NCBI RefSeq assembly: GCF_004792685.1
Contig: NZ_SRXT01000001.1
Span: 744,001 to 808,000 of the forward strand
Length of the DNA stretch: 64,000 bases
From: Sphingomonas gei
GTDB taxonomy: Bacteria; Pseudomonadota; Alphaproteobacteria; Sphingomonadales; Sphingomonadaceae
Reading direction: 5' to 3'
Below are positions 36,438-44,932 of this stretch, piece by piece. The notes below the pieces were generated by a model. The model did not search any database and had not been told where the DNA came from. It saw only the letters and a program-made list of their open reading frames with translations. Each line of letters opens with the position of its first letter. Within the stretch, counting starts at the first letter, position 1. Made by a program: the position numbers and the translations under genes.

Positions 36438-37058
36438 ATGATGCTCACTCTGTTGCTCGCAGCGCTGCAAGCCGCATCCCTCGCTGCCGCCCAGCCGCCC
36501 CGGCTCGTCGATCCCCAGCCGGCGATCACCTATGCCGACTATCCGATGGAAGCGATCCGCCGCGGCGAGGCAGGGATCGTCTCCGTGCTCCTCCAGGTAT
36601 CGGCCGACGGCACGGTGACGCAATGCCAGGTCACCGAGACCAGCCTGTCGAAGCTGCTGGACGCGCAGACCTGCAATTTGCTCAGCCGGCGCGCGCATTT
36701 CGCACCGGCAATCGATGCCAACGGCCGCGCGGTAGCCGGCGAATATCGGCTGTCGACTCCGTGGGGTCTGGAAAAGGAGCATCAGCCGCGCACTTCGGTC
36801 GACGCGGTGCTGCAGGTCCCGGCGCTTCCGAAGGGCTATGATCGCCCCGCGGAAGTGCAGATCGTCTTCTATGGCGCAGGTTCACCCAGGGACTGCGCGG
36901 TCCTCGCCTCGAGCGGCAGTCCCGCCGCGGATCGCACGGCCTGCGACTATGCCGCCCGCACCTTTTCGATCAAGGCGCCGAAGAGCGGATCGCAGGGGAC
37001 TTCGGTTGCAGCAGTTCGCTACGTCAAGGCAACGCTCGTTGCCGGGCAGGCAAACTGA
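36438..37058 (+). CDS. TonB C-terminal-domain protein, secreted
   Basis: 206 residues. After a signal peptide ('MMLTLLLAALQAASLAAAQ') comes one TonB-type C-terminal domain ('YPMEAIRRGEAGIVSVLLQV', 'GTVTQCQVTETS') and then a second region with paired cysteines ('DCAVL', 'TACDYA'). It lacks the long proline-rich spacer of a true energy-transducing TonB, so it is more likely a periplasmic TonB-box-like or scaffold protein. The start has GGAGG four bases upstream. It follows the efflux operon by about 80 bp and may be its own transcript. Confidence 0.8.
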   Translation: MMLTLLLAALQAASLAAAQPPRLVDPQPAITYADYPMEAIRRGEAGIVSVLLQVSADGTVTQCQVTETSLSKLLDAQTCNLLSRRAHFAPAIDANGRAVAGEYRLSTPWGLEKEHQPRTSVDAVLQVPALPKGYDRPAEVQIVFYGAGSPRDCAVLASSGSPAADRTACDYAARTFSIKAPKSGSQGTSVAAVRYVKATLVAGQAN

Positions 37059-37076
37059 ACGCCGGGCCGAATACGG

Positions 37077-37400
37077 TCAGGCGCTGGCGAGCCCGCGGTC
37101 GGGATTTTCGCTGAAGCCGCGTTCTTCCTGTCCGGCGTGCGCGCGTTGCGCGTCGTTCGTCGCAGCGGCGCGCAATTTCCGCCGTTCTCGATGCTCGGCG
37201 GCAACCGCTTCCTTTGCCCATGCGGCAGCGGCGGCTTCGGCCTGGATGCGAACGCTGTCGAGCGTCGAAGCGGCGGCGCGGGCACGCTGGAGAGCCTCCT
37301 GCGCGCGGCACAGGATCGATGATGGGGGAATAAGGAAGTCCTTCCATAGATGGAGGCGTGCGCGACTGCCGGATCCGCTCTGGAGAGAACTCCCGTGCAC
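37077..37400 (-). CDS. Possible small Ala/Arg-rich protein
   Basis: Up to 107 residues. From about residue 30 the frame shows a coherent charged helix, 'RAQEALQRARAAASTLDSV' and onwards, with strongly GC-biased third positions, ending 'RGLASA'. The start is unclear: the only upstream option is GTG at 37400 without a clear ribosome-binding site. Convergent with the TonB-domain gene (19 bp between stops). It could be a real sphingomonad hypothetical or a chance open frame in GC-rich DNA. Confidence 0.35.
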   Translation of the reverse strand: MHGSSLQSGSGSRARLHLWKDFLIPPSSILCRAQEALQRARAAASTLDSVRIQAEAAAAAWAKEAVAAEHRERRKLRAAATNDAQRAHAGQEERGFSENPDRGLASA

Positions 37401-37429
37401 GTTGGCTGTTCCGGTGCGCCCGCGAAGCG

Positions 37430-37639
37430 TCAGGGCCGCAGCCGGGTGCGCGTTACCGGACCCGTCAGTACGCGCTTGCCAAAGGCTTTGGCGAGCACGT
37501 TGGCACCGTCGATATTCATCAGCACCACCCGCGTGCCGCGCGGGTGCAGAGGCTCGATCGCGCTGATCGCGGCCGCATGCTTGGCGGCCATTGCGATGAC
37601 CGTGGCAGTGTCGGCATCGATATTAAGTGCACGCGACAC
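37430..37639 (-). CDS. Small protein, paralogue of the one at 59017
   Basis: 69 residues from GTG at 37639 with GGGAG seven bases upstream. It reads 'SRALNIDADTATVIAMAAKH', shares 'AISAIE', 'GTRVV' and 'VTRT' in the same order with the 72-residue protein at 59017-59235, and ends 'GPVTRTRLRP'. The pair defines a short basic family found twice in this window. Alpha-beta content and a basic C-terminus are all that can be said; no known domain. The 295 bases between its start and the next gene at 37935 show nothing I can assign. Confidence 0.7.
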   Translation of the reverse strand: MSRALNIDADTATVIAMAAKHAAAISAIEPLHPRGTRVVLMNIDGANVLAKAFGKRVLTGPVTRTRLRP

Positions 37640-37934
37640 GCGAATCTCCCGTCGGAGCGGGAGCACAGGCATCTCTCAGCCGCGCCTTGCTCAAATACGG
37701 TGGCGCGATGCCCTGGATATGGGGTGCGCGCCCGCATTTACCAGTGCGGGCGCGGTTATCGCCAGCGTGGCGCTGCCCTGCCACATTGCGCCGGCGGCTG
37801 CGCGACTTGTTCAGGCGGGGATCGCGATCAATCCTTGCTGCAGCGCGGCGATCCGCAGAATCCCCGGATTGAAGCGTTAACTGCGTCCGGCTAACCCTGA
37901 CGTCGGCGAACAGGCGGAGGCGGAGTTAGAGGAT

Positions 37935-38165
37935 ATGACCGAGTTTCTCATCTCACTTTACGCGATGGTGGCGATGTTCGTGCTGTTCACGATGCAGCGC
38001 AACCAACGCGAGCAGCGGCCGGACCCGCAGATGGTGACCCTCGTCGGCTGGGGTCTGTTCTCGCTTTCCTCGACGCTGGCGATCCTGTTCGGTGCAGTCG
38101 CCCTCGCATTCCTGCTGGGGCTGCACATGCCCGTCCCCGCCGGCTTCGACACGCCGATCTTCTGA
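37935..38165 (+). CDS. Small two-span membrane protein
   Basis: 76 residues. 'FLISLYAMVAMFVLF' and 'STLAILFGAVALAFLLG' form two membrane spans separated by a charged loop with 'QRNQREQRPDPQ'. GAGG lies just before the ATG. It ends five bases before the carbonic anhydrase gene, so the two are probably cotranscribed. No family recognised. Confidence 0.75.
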   Translation: MTEFLISLYAMVAMFVLFTMQRNQREQRPDPQMVTLVGWGLFSLSSTLAILFGAVALAFLLGLHMPVPAGFDTPIF

Positions 38166-38169
38166 AGGC

Positions 38170-38694
<525 letters not shown>

Positions 38695-38768
38695 TTTCGG
38701 TCGGCCATGCCGTAGCGTCGCAAACACCGGCATGGACAGCCAATCCGGTTGCGCTACAAAACTGGTCC

Positions 38769-39710
38769 ATGGCCCTTCCCCCGATATTCGACCGCCTCCG
38801 GCTCCCCGTCATCGGCTCGCCGCTGTTCATCATCTCGGTGCCCGATCTGGTCATCGCGCAATGCAAGGCGGGAATCGTCGGCTCGTTCCCCGCGCTCAAC
38901 GCCCGGCCGCAGAGCTTGCTCGACGAATGGCTCGACCGCATCACCGAGGAACTCGCCGCCTGGGACCGCGCCAACCCCGACGTGCCGGCCGCCCCCTTCG
39001 CGGTCAACCAGATCGTCCATCGCTCGAACGACCGGCTCGAAGCCGATCTCCACACCTGCGCCAAGTGGAAGGTGCCGATCGTGATCACCTCGCTCGGCGC
39101 GCGGCCCGAGCTCAACGACGCGGTGCATAGCTGGGGCGGGATCACGCTCCACGACGTCATCGACGATCGCTTCGCGCACAAGGCAGTCGAAAAGGGCGCC
39201 GACGGGCTGATCCTCGTCGCCACCGGGGCGGGCGGGCATGCCGGGCGGCTGAACCCCTTCCCCTTTGTCCAGGAAGTCCGCGAATGGTTCGACGGGCCGA
39301 TCATCCTGTCCGGCGCGATCGCCACCGGCCGCGCGGTGCTGGCGGCGCAAGTGCTCGGCGCCGACCTCGCTTATATCGGCTCACCTTTCATCGCGACCGA
39401 CGAGGCCAACGCCGTCGATGCCTACAAGCAGGGCATCGTCGAGGGCCGCGCCGCGGACATCGTCTATTCGAACCTGTTCACCGGCATCCATGGCAATTAC
39501 CTGCGCAGCTCGGTCGTCGCCGCGGGCCTCAATCCGGACAAGCTGCCCGAGAGCGATCCCAGCGCGATGAACTTCGGCGGCGCCAAGGCGTGGAAGGAAA
39601 TCTGGGGATCGGGCCAGGGGATCGGCGCGGTGACTGCGGTCGAGCCCGCCGCGGTGAAGATCGAGCGGCTGAAGAAGGAATATGCGGCTGCGAAAGCGGC
39701 GCTGATTTAG
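38769..39710 (+). CDS. Nitronate monooxygenase (2-nitropropane dioxygenase family)
   Basis: 313 residues, FMN-dependent TIM barrel that oxidises alkyl nitronates such as propionate 3-nitronate. Starts 'ALPPIFDRLRLPVIGSPLF'. The phosphate/FMN loop is 'LVATGAGGHAGRLNPF', followed by 'PIILSGAIATGRAVLAA' and 'GADLAYIGSPFIATDEA'. The catalytic-type His is in 'GGHAG'. The start at 38769 matches the family N-terminus; longer forms overlap the carbonic anhydrase gene. Likely a detoxifying enzyme in the cytoplasm. Confidence 0.9.
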   Translation: MALPPIFDRLRLPVIGSPLFIISVPDLVIAQCKAGIVGSFPALNARPQSLLDEWLDRITEELAAWDRANPDVPAAPFAVNQIVHRSNDRLEADLHTCAKWKVPIVITSLGARPELNDAVHSWGGITLHDVIDDRFAHKAVEKGADGLILVATGAGGHAGRLNPFPFVQEVREWFDGPIILSGAIATGRAVLAAQVLGADLAYIGSPFIATDEANAVDAYKQGIVEGRAADIVYSNLFTGIHGNYLRSSVVAAGLNPDKLPESDPSAMNFGGAKAWKEIWGSGQGIGAVTAVEPAAVKIERLKKEYAAAKAALI

Positions 39711-39716
39711 TTGGAA

Positions 39717-40193
39717 TTAGAAAGAAGCGGAAAGCCGCGCGAACATTCGGCGCGCCGGGCTGTCATCGACCACCGGCTCGTCGAGCGAAGCGTCGAGGCG
39801 CGCGACGCGGCGGTGCAGCTCGATGCTGGTGGCGATGATCGATCGCGCTTGGGTCGGCATTGCTTGCAGCGTCGTGCCATCGGTATCGGGCGCCTCGCCC
39901 AGCCGCCGCGACGGCGCTAGCGCGTCGACGGGCGTAATCTCCCCCGCCTGCACCGCGCGCTGCGTGAGCAGCCAGGCGATGATGTGCATCAACCGCGTGG
40001 TGACCTTCAGCGACTCGCACGAAAAGGTCACGCGGCTCAGCGCTTCCAGCGACTCGCGCTCGGCGCGTCCGACCACGTCGAAATAAGCGCGCGCCTCATC
40101 GGCCAGCAGCATCGCCTCGACATAGAGCGAATCGACCAGCCTGCGATGAATCGCCGAGGTTGCCTTCTCCATCATCCCCGACTGAAGTGCCAT
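39717..40193 (-). CDS. rcdA: RcdA/DUF1465 family cell-cycle adaptor
   Basis: 158 residues, mostly helical. 'LVDSLYVEAMLLADEARAYF' and 'SCESLKVTTRLMHIIAWLL' fit DUF1465, the family that contains Caulobacter RcdA. RcdA is an adaptor that helps deliver CtrA and other substrates to the ClpXP protease at the cell pole. The disordered C-terminal tail, needed in Caulobacter, is present here ('LDEPVVDDSPARRMF'). Convergent with the nitronate monooxygenase gene, six bases apart. The family is clear; whether it controls CtrA in this organism is inference. Confidence 0.82.
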   Translation of the reverse strand: MALQSGMMEKATSAIHRRLVDSLYVEAMLLADEARAYFDVVGRAERESLEALSRVTFSCESLKVTTRLMHIIAWLLTQRAVQAGEITPVDALAPSRRLGEAPDTDGTTLQAMPTQARSIIATSIELHRRVARLDASLDEPVVDDSPARRMFARLSASF

Positions 40194-40250
40194 AACGGGC
40201 GCGCCAGTTGAATGCTTAATATCACGAGACTTCCGTCCCGGCCCGGGAGA

Positions 40251-40448
40251 TCAGGCAATGATGTCCGGGACCAGTTCGTCTTCGAGCTGCGAGATTTCGT
40301 CGCGCAGCCGTAGCTTGCGCTTCTTGAGCCGGGCGAGCTGCAGCTGATCGGCCGACCCGGTCTGACCCAGCGCTTCGATTGCAGTATCGAGATCGCGATG
40401 CTCGGTCCTGAGCGCCTCGAGCCGCCGCTGAATCTCGGTTTCGTCCAT
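40251..40448 (-). CDS. DUF465 / YdcH-family small protein
   Basis: 65 residues forming a charged helical hairpin. 'LRTEHRDLDTAIEAL' and 'LKKRKLRLRDEISQLE' are the DUF465 pattern. Good ribosome-binding site (GGACGGAG) before the ATG at 40448. Function of the family is unknown. It is read divergently from a second DUF465 gene at 40596. Confidence 0.85.
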   Translation of the reverse strand: MDETEIQRRLEALRTEHRDLDTAIEALGQTGSADQLQLARLKKRKLRLRDEISQLEDELVPDIIA

Positions 40449-40595
40449 CTCCGTCCCCTTACGCGCGTACAGGTAACAACGAACCATCGCGCCTTTTCCG
40501 CGGGCTGTCGATTGCGCCGAATACGGGGGGCGACAAGCGGTTCGAAAGGTGATTTATTGGATCCCCCCGGCGCTTATCGAAGGAGTAATGCTTCC

Positions 40596-40748
40596 ATGCA
40601 GAACGCGCATTTCACGGCACTCAATGCCAAACACTCGACTTTGGATCGCAAGATCGCAGCCGAGTCGCAACGGCCCTTGCCGGACCAGATATTGATCGCG
40701 GATTTGAAGAAGCAGAAGCTGCGCGTCAAGGAGGAGCTCAGCCGCTAG
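40596..40748 (+). CDS. Second DUF465-family small protein
   Basis: 50 residues, 'LNAKHSTLDRKIAAES' and 'LKKQKLRVKEELSR', with the same two-helix pattern as the divergent gene at 40448. AAGGAG lies 11 bases before the ATG. An overlapping ATG at 40588 is out of frame and gives nothing. The two genes are 147 bp apart and back to back, so they share a control region. Confidence 0.8.
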   Translation: MQNAHFTALNAKHSTLDRKIAAESQRPLPDQILIADLKKQKLRVKEELSR

Positions 40749-40832
40749 CGCCGCCGTCCACGGCTTTGTCCGGGAGGTGCGGCTTTGCGGTCGCACCTTC
40801 TTCCGATGTCGATGGCAATCTTGGCGGCGCGA

Positions 40833-41204
40833 TCAGCGCCGCGTCAGCACCGGCTTGGTGAAGCTCTGCCCGCCCTTGCCCACCGGCTTGCGCGCCAGCA
40901 TAGGGTCGATCTCGATGTCGAAAGCGATCCCGACGCGGCCGTCAGTGGCCCAGGCGATGCGCCCTTTGACCCAGCCCACGCCGCGCACTTCGATCTCCAC
41001 CGGAGTACGGATCTCCACCGGCGCGGCATATTCGGCCATCAGTCCGCCGGAGGAAAGATTGCGCACGCGAACGTGTGCGATCTTGTCGTCACCGACAAAA
41101 CGGAACTGCGCGGTCAGCATCAGGCTGTCGCGCGAGCCGTTGCGCTGACCGGCGAAATCGTCGGCGGAGAGCGCGTTCACGGAATCGGTAGAGAACTGGT
41201 CCAT
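40833..41204 (-). CDS. PilZ-domain protein, putative cyclic-di-GMP receptor
   Basis: 123 residues, essentially one PilZ domain. The early arginines ('GQRNGSRDSLML') and 'RVRNLSSGGLMAEY' match the RxxxR and (D/N)xSxxG binding motifs, although the first motif is not a perfect fit. Binding of cyclic-di-GMP is therefore plausible. A GGDEF-EAL enzyme is encoded at 55080-57002. No effector domain is attached. Confidence 0.8.
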   Translation of the reverse strand: MDQFSTDSVNALSADDFAGQRNGSRDSLMLTAQFRFVGDDKIAHVRVRNLSSGGLMAEYAAPVEIRTPVEIEVRGVGWVKGRIAWATDGRVGIAFDIEIDPMLARKPVGKGGQSFTKPVLTRR

Positions 41205-41315
41205 CGGAGCTGCTCTAAAGCAAAAAATTCAATGCGCTAATTAGAACAGCAATCCCTGACAAAAGCGTAAATTTGAAGGCCGGCGCTGTAAAAAATCGCA
41301 CGACCCCTTATGTCG

Positions 41316-41783
41316 CTATTCGTCGCGCGAGACCTTTTCGTTGCGCTCGTGGCGCTCTTGCGCCTCGACCGTCATCGTCGCGATCGGCCGTGCCTCGAGC
41401 CGGGCGAGCGAAATCGGCTCGCCGGTCACTTCGCAATAGCCATATTCGCCTTCCTCGATCCGGCGCAGCGCCGCGTCGATCTTGGAGATCAGCTTGCGCT
41501 GGCGATCGCGGGTGCGCAGCTCGATTGACCAGTCGGTTTCGCTCGAGGCGCGATCGGTGAGATCAGCCTCGCGCAGCGAATCGGTCTGGAGCTGGTTGAG
41601 CGTTCCGGCCGCCTCGCGGAAGATCGCATCCTTCCATGCCAGGAGCTTGTCGCGGAAATATTCCTGCTGCCGCGGGTTCATGAAAGGTTCGTCACTGCGC
41701 GGCCGATAGCCGTCGTCGCCGTCATTTGCCGCGGGAGGAAAGTGTTTCCCCGAGTCCTCCGAGCGTTCCAAAACCGTAGCCAT
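41316..41783 (-). CDS. dksA: RNA polymerase-binding transcription factor DksA, degenerate zinc finger
   Basis: 155 residues. Coiled-coil tip with acidic residues 'READLTDRASSETDWSIE' and a globular end 'EEGEYGYCEVTGEPI', 'RPIATMTVEAQERHE'. DksA binds the RNA polymerase secondary channel and acts with ppGpp on stringent-response promoters. The four-cysteine zinc finger of E. coli DksA is reduced to a single cysteine (in 'YGYC'), as I recall for other alphaproteobacterial DksA proteins, which work without the canonical metal site. An ATG at 41783 with GAGTGGGG upstream gives an N-terminal extension of about 30 residues before the coiled coil. Confidence 0.92.
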   Translation of the reverse strand: MATVLERSEDSGKHFPPAANDGDDGYRPRSDEPFMNPRQQEYFRDKLLAWKDAIFREAAGTLNQLQTDSLREADLTDRASSETDWSIELRTRDRQRKLISKIDAALRRIEEGEYGYCEVTGEPISLARLEARPIATMTVEAQERHERNEKVSRDE

Positions 41784-42198
41784 CCCCACTCTCCAAACCG
41801 GTCGCCCAGTTGCCAAGCCGCTGGACGCTGCCTTTTGCCCGCACGCCCTATACTTGCGCCCAAGCCCATTAACAAGCGCGCTATTATGACAGGCGCGCTG
41901 TCTAATTCCCGATAACATGGGGGAAATTAGCAGCGCCTGAACAAGAGTCGCAGATGGCCGGCGTTAACCGCGCTTCTTCACAAGTAACGATGCGGCAGGC
42001 TCTCGAACCGTTCCGAAACCGTACATTAACCATAAGCTCAACGCGGCGGACAAAAAAAACAGTCCAAGAACAAGGTAAATGCCCCTCGTTTCGCTTGCGC
42101 TTAATGTTTTGTTTTGCGTTTCTTGCGCATTGATGGCGCAGAAGCTGCTGACGGTCCCGTGGGGAGCGAGGCGCCAGCAACAGGAAGAGTGGGACATC
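41784..42198. other. 415-bp divergent intergenic region between dksA and the Ser/Thr-rich protein gene
   Basis: No credible coding frame. It must hold the promoters of two divergent genes. AT-richer stretches occur at 41865-41915 and 41990-42090. TTAACCAT at 42026-42033 equals the CtrA half-site consensus, and GTTAACC occurs again near 41964. A run of eight A at 42053-42060 follows. A short frame from 42079 would add a hydrophobic leader to the downstream gene but is not preferred. Confidence 0.5.
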
Positions 42199-43026
42199 AT
42201 GTCGGTTCGCATGGCCTTGGCGAAACTCTGCGCATGTGCCTGTGGCGGCGCAGTCATCGGCGGCGGCGGCGTCTATGCCGTCGAGCGCGTGACGCAGCCC
42301 AGCGTCGTGCAGCAATATTCGGTCGCGAAGAAGCGCGTCGTCCGCAAGGGGCCGGTTGCCGGCGTCGTGCGCAAGAAGCTCGTGCGCCGCGTCGTCACCA
42401 CGACGACCCAGGCGCAGCCCCAGGTGGTCGTCGTGACCACGCAGGGCGCCCCAATCCCGCTCCCGCCGCGCGAAATGCCGGCGGTGGCTGCAAGCAGCGC
42501 CGCGGCGGCGGGCGTCGTCGGTGGCTCCGGCGGCTATGGCGGCGGCTTCGGCGGAGGGTTCTTCGCCGGCGGCTTCTTCGGCAGCTCGGGCAGCAGTTCG
42601 GGCAGCAGCGGCATCAACATCGAGATTTCGAGCGGGGGCTCTTCGACCAGCACGTCGTCGGGCGGATCGTCCACATCGACTGGCGGCTCTTCGACTTCGA
42701 CTTCGACCGGCGGTTCATCGACTTCGACTTCGAGCGGCATAAGTTCGTCGACTTCATCGTCGACATCGTCTTCCACGTCCTCGTCGACGTCGTCGAGCAC
42801 CTCGTCGAGCGGAAACTGGAGCACGTCGAGCGGCTGGAGCACGTCGAGCAGCTGGGGCTGCAAATGGGGCAAGCATTGCGGCGGCGGTCACAATCCTCCG
42901 CCATCGCCTCCGGGCGGCCCCGAGCCGGTCCCCGCCCCGCCGATGATCCTGCTGTTCGGCGGCGCTGCGGCGGCGCTCGTCGCCCGCAAGCGCTTCGGCA
43001 AGAAGAAGGTCGCGGCCGCCGCATAA
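42199..43026 (+). CDS. Ser/Thr-repeat surface protein with a PEP-CTERM-like tail
   Basis: 275 residues. N-terminal hydrophobic stretch 'LCACACGGAVIGGGGVYAV' may be a signal or anchor. Then a basic stretch, a Gly/Phe-rich stretch ('GGGFGGGFFAGGFFG'), and about 90 residues that are nearly all Ser, Thr and Gly ('SSTSSSTSSSTSSST' type). The end has 'PGGPEPVPAPPMILLFGGAA' followed by a basic tail, the order of a PEP-CTERM sorting signal: PEP, one span, positive charges. Exosortase would then process it; none is in this window. ATG at 42199 with GGAAGAG upstream. Surface or matrix role is inferred. Confidence 0.7.
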   Translation: MSVRMALAKLCACACGGAVIGGGGVYAVERVTQPSVVQQYSVAKKRVVRKGPVAGVVRKKLVRRVVTTTTQAQPQVVVVTTQGAPIPLPPREMPAVAASSAAAAGVVGGSGGYGGGFGGGFFAGGFFGSSGSSSGSSGINIEISSGGSSTSTSSGGSSTSTGGSSTSTSTGGSSTSTSSGISSSTSSSTSSSTSSSTSSSTSSSGNWSTSSGWSTSSSWGCKWGKHCGGGHNPPPSPPGGPEPVPAPPMILLFGGAAAALVARKRFGKKKVAAAA

Positions 43027-43109
43027 CGTCACCCCGGCAAGAGCCGGGATCTCGCACGCCGAAGCCGTTCGCTTGCCGCCTGAGGCCCCGGCTTTCGCCG
43101 GGGCGACAT
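43027..43109. repeat. Degenerate copy of the CATCCCGGCG-type palindromic repeat
   Basis: CGTCACCCCGGCAAGAGCCG at the left and CCCCGGCTTTCGCCGGGGCG at the right form an imperfect inverted repeat with the same arms as the perfect copy at 51027-51109. It lies between two convergent genes, so the RNA could fold and end transcription from either side. Confidence 0.65.
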
Positions 43110-43113
43110 GCGC

Positions 43114-43569
43114 TTACTCCGCTCGCGCCAGTGCCTCCTCGATCTGCGCCACCGTATGGTCGGTCAGATCCTTGGCGATTTCGGCCTTGAGCCGGTCGCT
43201 GACTTCCTTGTGATAATGCTTGCGCAGCTCGCCCAGCGTCTTGGGTGGCGCGATGATGATCAGCGATTCGAAATCCTGGGCGAGCGCACGCTTCTTGAGC
43301 AGCGCCGCTGTATCGGCGGCGAAGCGGTCTTCCTCGAGTTGGTGGAAGTCCACCTCGCCCATGCTGCCCCCGCCCCATTGCCCGCCGCCGCGGGTGCTCG
43401 ACGCGCCGCCGGCCAGGTCGGTCGCCTGCTCGCTATGCGATGGATTATGGTTGTCGACGACTTTCTTCTCGACTTGCAGGTTCGGAAAGGCGGCATCGCC
43501 CTCGTTCCTGAGGAACAGCATCTTCCGGCCATCCGCGACCACCACGACCGTATCGTGCGGAACCTGCAT
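43114..43569 (-). CDS. Host-attachment family protein
   Basis: 151 residues. '[20 protein letters not shown]', a Gly-rich loop with '[17 protein letters not shown]', and '[19 protein letters not shown]' match the family first named for a rhizobial protein needed for attachment to host cells. The fold resembles the central domain of eRF1. Function outside plant-associated bacteria is unknown. It ends five bases from the palindromic repeat and is divergent from serS. Confidence 0.85.
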   Translation of the reverse strand: MQVPHDTVVVVADGRKMLFLRNEGDAAFPNLQVEKKVVDNHNPSHSEQATDLAGGASSTRGGGQWGGGSMGEVDFHQLEEDRFAADTAALLKKRALAQDFESLIIIAPPKTLGELRKHYHKEVSDRLKAEIAKDLTDHTVAQIEEALARAE

Positions 43570-43660
43570 TGCTCATCTCCTTCGTTTCTGGACTGGTCCT
43601 CCAACGCGCCCGCACGCCGCAGGGTTGCGCGGCTGGGCGCGCGCAGCCATACGCCCCGCC

Positions 43661-44932
43661 ATGCACGACATCCGCTCGATCCGCGAAAATCCCGAGGCAT
43701 TCGACGCCGGTCTGGCGAAGCGTGGGCTGGCGCCGCGCTCGGCCGAGTTGCTGGCGCTGGACGAGCGCCGCCGCGCGCTTATCCACGAGGCGCAGACCGT
43801 TCAGGCCCGCCGCAACGAAGCATCGAAGGCGATCGGCGCGGCCAAGGCCCGGCGCGATGACCCGACCGACCTGATGGCCGAAGTCGCCGCGCTCAAGGAG
43901 CGGATGCCCGCGATCGACGCCGAGGAAAAGGCCGCGGGTGCCGAACTGACAACCCTGCTCGCGGCAATCCCCAACCTCCCACTCGCCGACGTTCCCAAAG
44001 GCACCGACGAAGACGATAACGCCCTCGTCCACGAACGCGGAACGCAGCCCGTCTTCGCCTTCGAAGCGAAGGAGCACGACGCGATCGGCCCCGCGCTCGG
44101 CCTGGATTTCGAGACCGGCGCTTTGCTCGCCGGCTCGCGCTTCACCTTCGTCCGCGGCAGCGCGGCGCGCCTCCACCGCGCGCTCGGCCAGTTCATGCTA
44201 GACACGCTGTCTCGCGATCATGGCTATGAGGAGACCGTCGTCCCGCTGCTCGTCCGTGAGGAAGCGATGTTCGGCACCGGCCAGCTCCCCAAATTCGCCG
44301 AGGACAGCTTCCAGACGACCGACGGCCGCTGGCTGATCCCGACTTCCGAAGTCAGCCTGACCAACAGCGTGCGCGAGCAGATCCTGTCGGAGGAGGTCCT
44401 GCCGCTGCGCTTCACTGCGCTCTCGCCCTGCTTCCGCTCCGAGGCCGGCTCGGCGGGACGCGACACCCGCGGCTATATCCGCCAGCACCAGTTCGAGAAG
44501 GTCGAGATGGTCTCGATCACCACGCCCGACCAGTCCGAAGCCGAGCACGAGCGGATGACGGCGTGTGCCGAAGACCTCCTGACCAGGCTGGGCCTCAACT
44601 TCCGCCGGATGAAATTGTGCACCGGCGACATGGGTTTCTCGGCGGCGCGGACCTATGATCTCGAAGTCTGGCTCCCCGGACAGGCGCGGTATCGCGAGAT
44701 CTCGTCCTGCTCGACCTGCACCGACTTCCAGGCCCGCCGGATGAACACGCGCTATCGACCGCAAGGCGAGAAAGGCACGCGCTTCGTGCATACGCTCAAC
44801 GGATCGGGGCTGGCGGTCGGCCGCACCTTGGTCGCCGTGGTGGAGAACTACCAGCAGGAAGACGGCTCGGTCGCGGTTCCCGAAGTGCTGCAGCCCTATC
44901 TCGGCGGGCTCAACCGGCTCGAGCCACGCTGA
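43661..44932 (+). CDS. serS: Seryl-tRNA synthetase
   Basis: 423 residues, class II synthetase charging tRNA-Ser. Long N-terminal coiled-coil arm (about residues 30-100), motif 2 '[20 protein letters not shown]' and motif 3 '[17 protein letters not shown]'. The start '[14 protein letters not shown]' is the family N-terminus; an upstream extension is not. Leads a tightly packed operon with surE starting on its stop codon (TGATG). Confidence 0.98.
   Translation: MHDIRSIRENPEAFDAGLAKRGLAPRSAELLALDERRRALIHEAQTVQARRNEASKAIGAAKARRDDPTDLMAEVAALKERMPAIDAEEKAAGAELTTLLAAIPNLPLADVPKGTDEDDNALVHERGTQPVFAFEAKEHDAIGPALGLDFETGALLAGSRFTFVRGSAARLHRALGQFMLDTLSRDHGYEETVVPLLVREEAMFGTGQLPKFAEDSFQTTDGRWLIPTSEVSLTNSVREQILSEEVLPLRFTALSPCFRSEAGSAGRDTRGYIRQHQFEKVEMVSITTPDQSEAEHERMTACAEDLLTRLGLNFRRMKLCTGDMGFSAARTYDLEVWLPGQARYREISSCSTCTDFQARRMNTRYRPQGEKGTRFVHTLNGSGLAVGRTLVAVVENYQQEDGSVAVPEVLQPYLGGLNRLEPR

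Noticed and set aside
42079..42198. Upstream extension of the Ser/Thr-rich protein
   Set aside because: It would add a hydrophobic leader, but the ATG at 42199 has a good ribosome-binding site and its own hydrophobic N-terminus.
41902..42315. Minus-strand frame of 137 codons upstream of dksA
   Set aside because: Crosses the divergent promoter region and the start of the Ser/Thr-rich gene, with no family features or ribosome-binding site.
42640..42850. Tandem TCG/AGC/ACT repeats, at first CRISPR- or minisatellite-like
   Set aside because: They are codons of a Ser/Thr-rich protein segment in one open frame, without constant repeat and spacer lengths.
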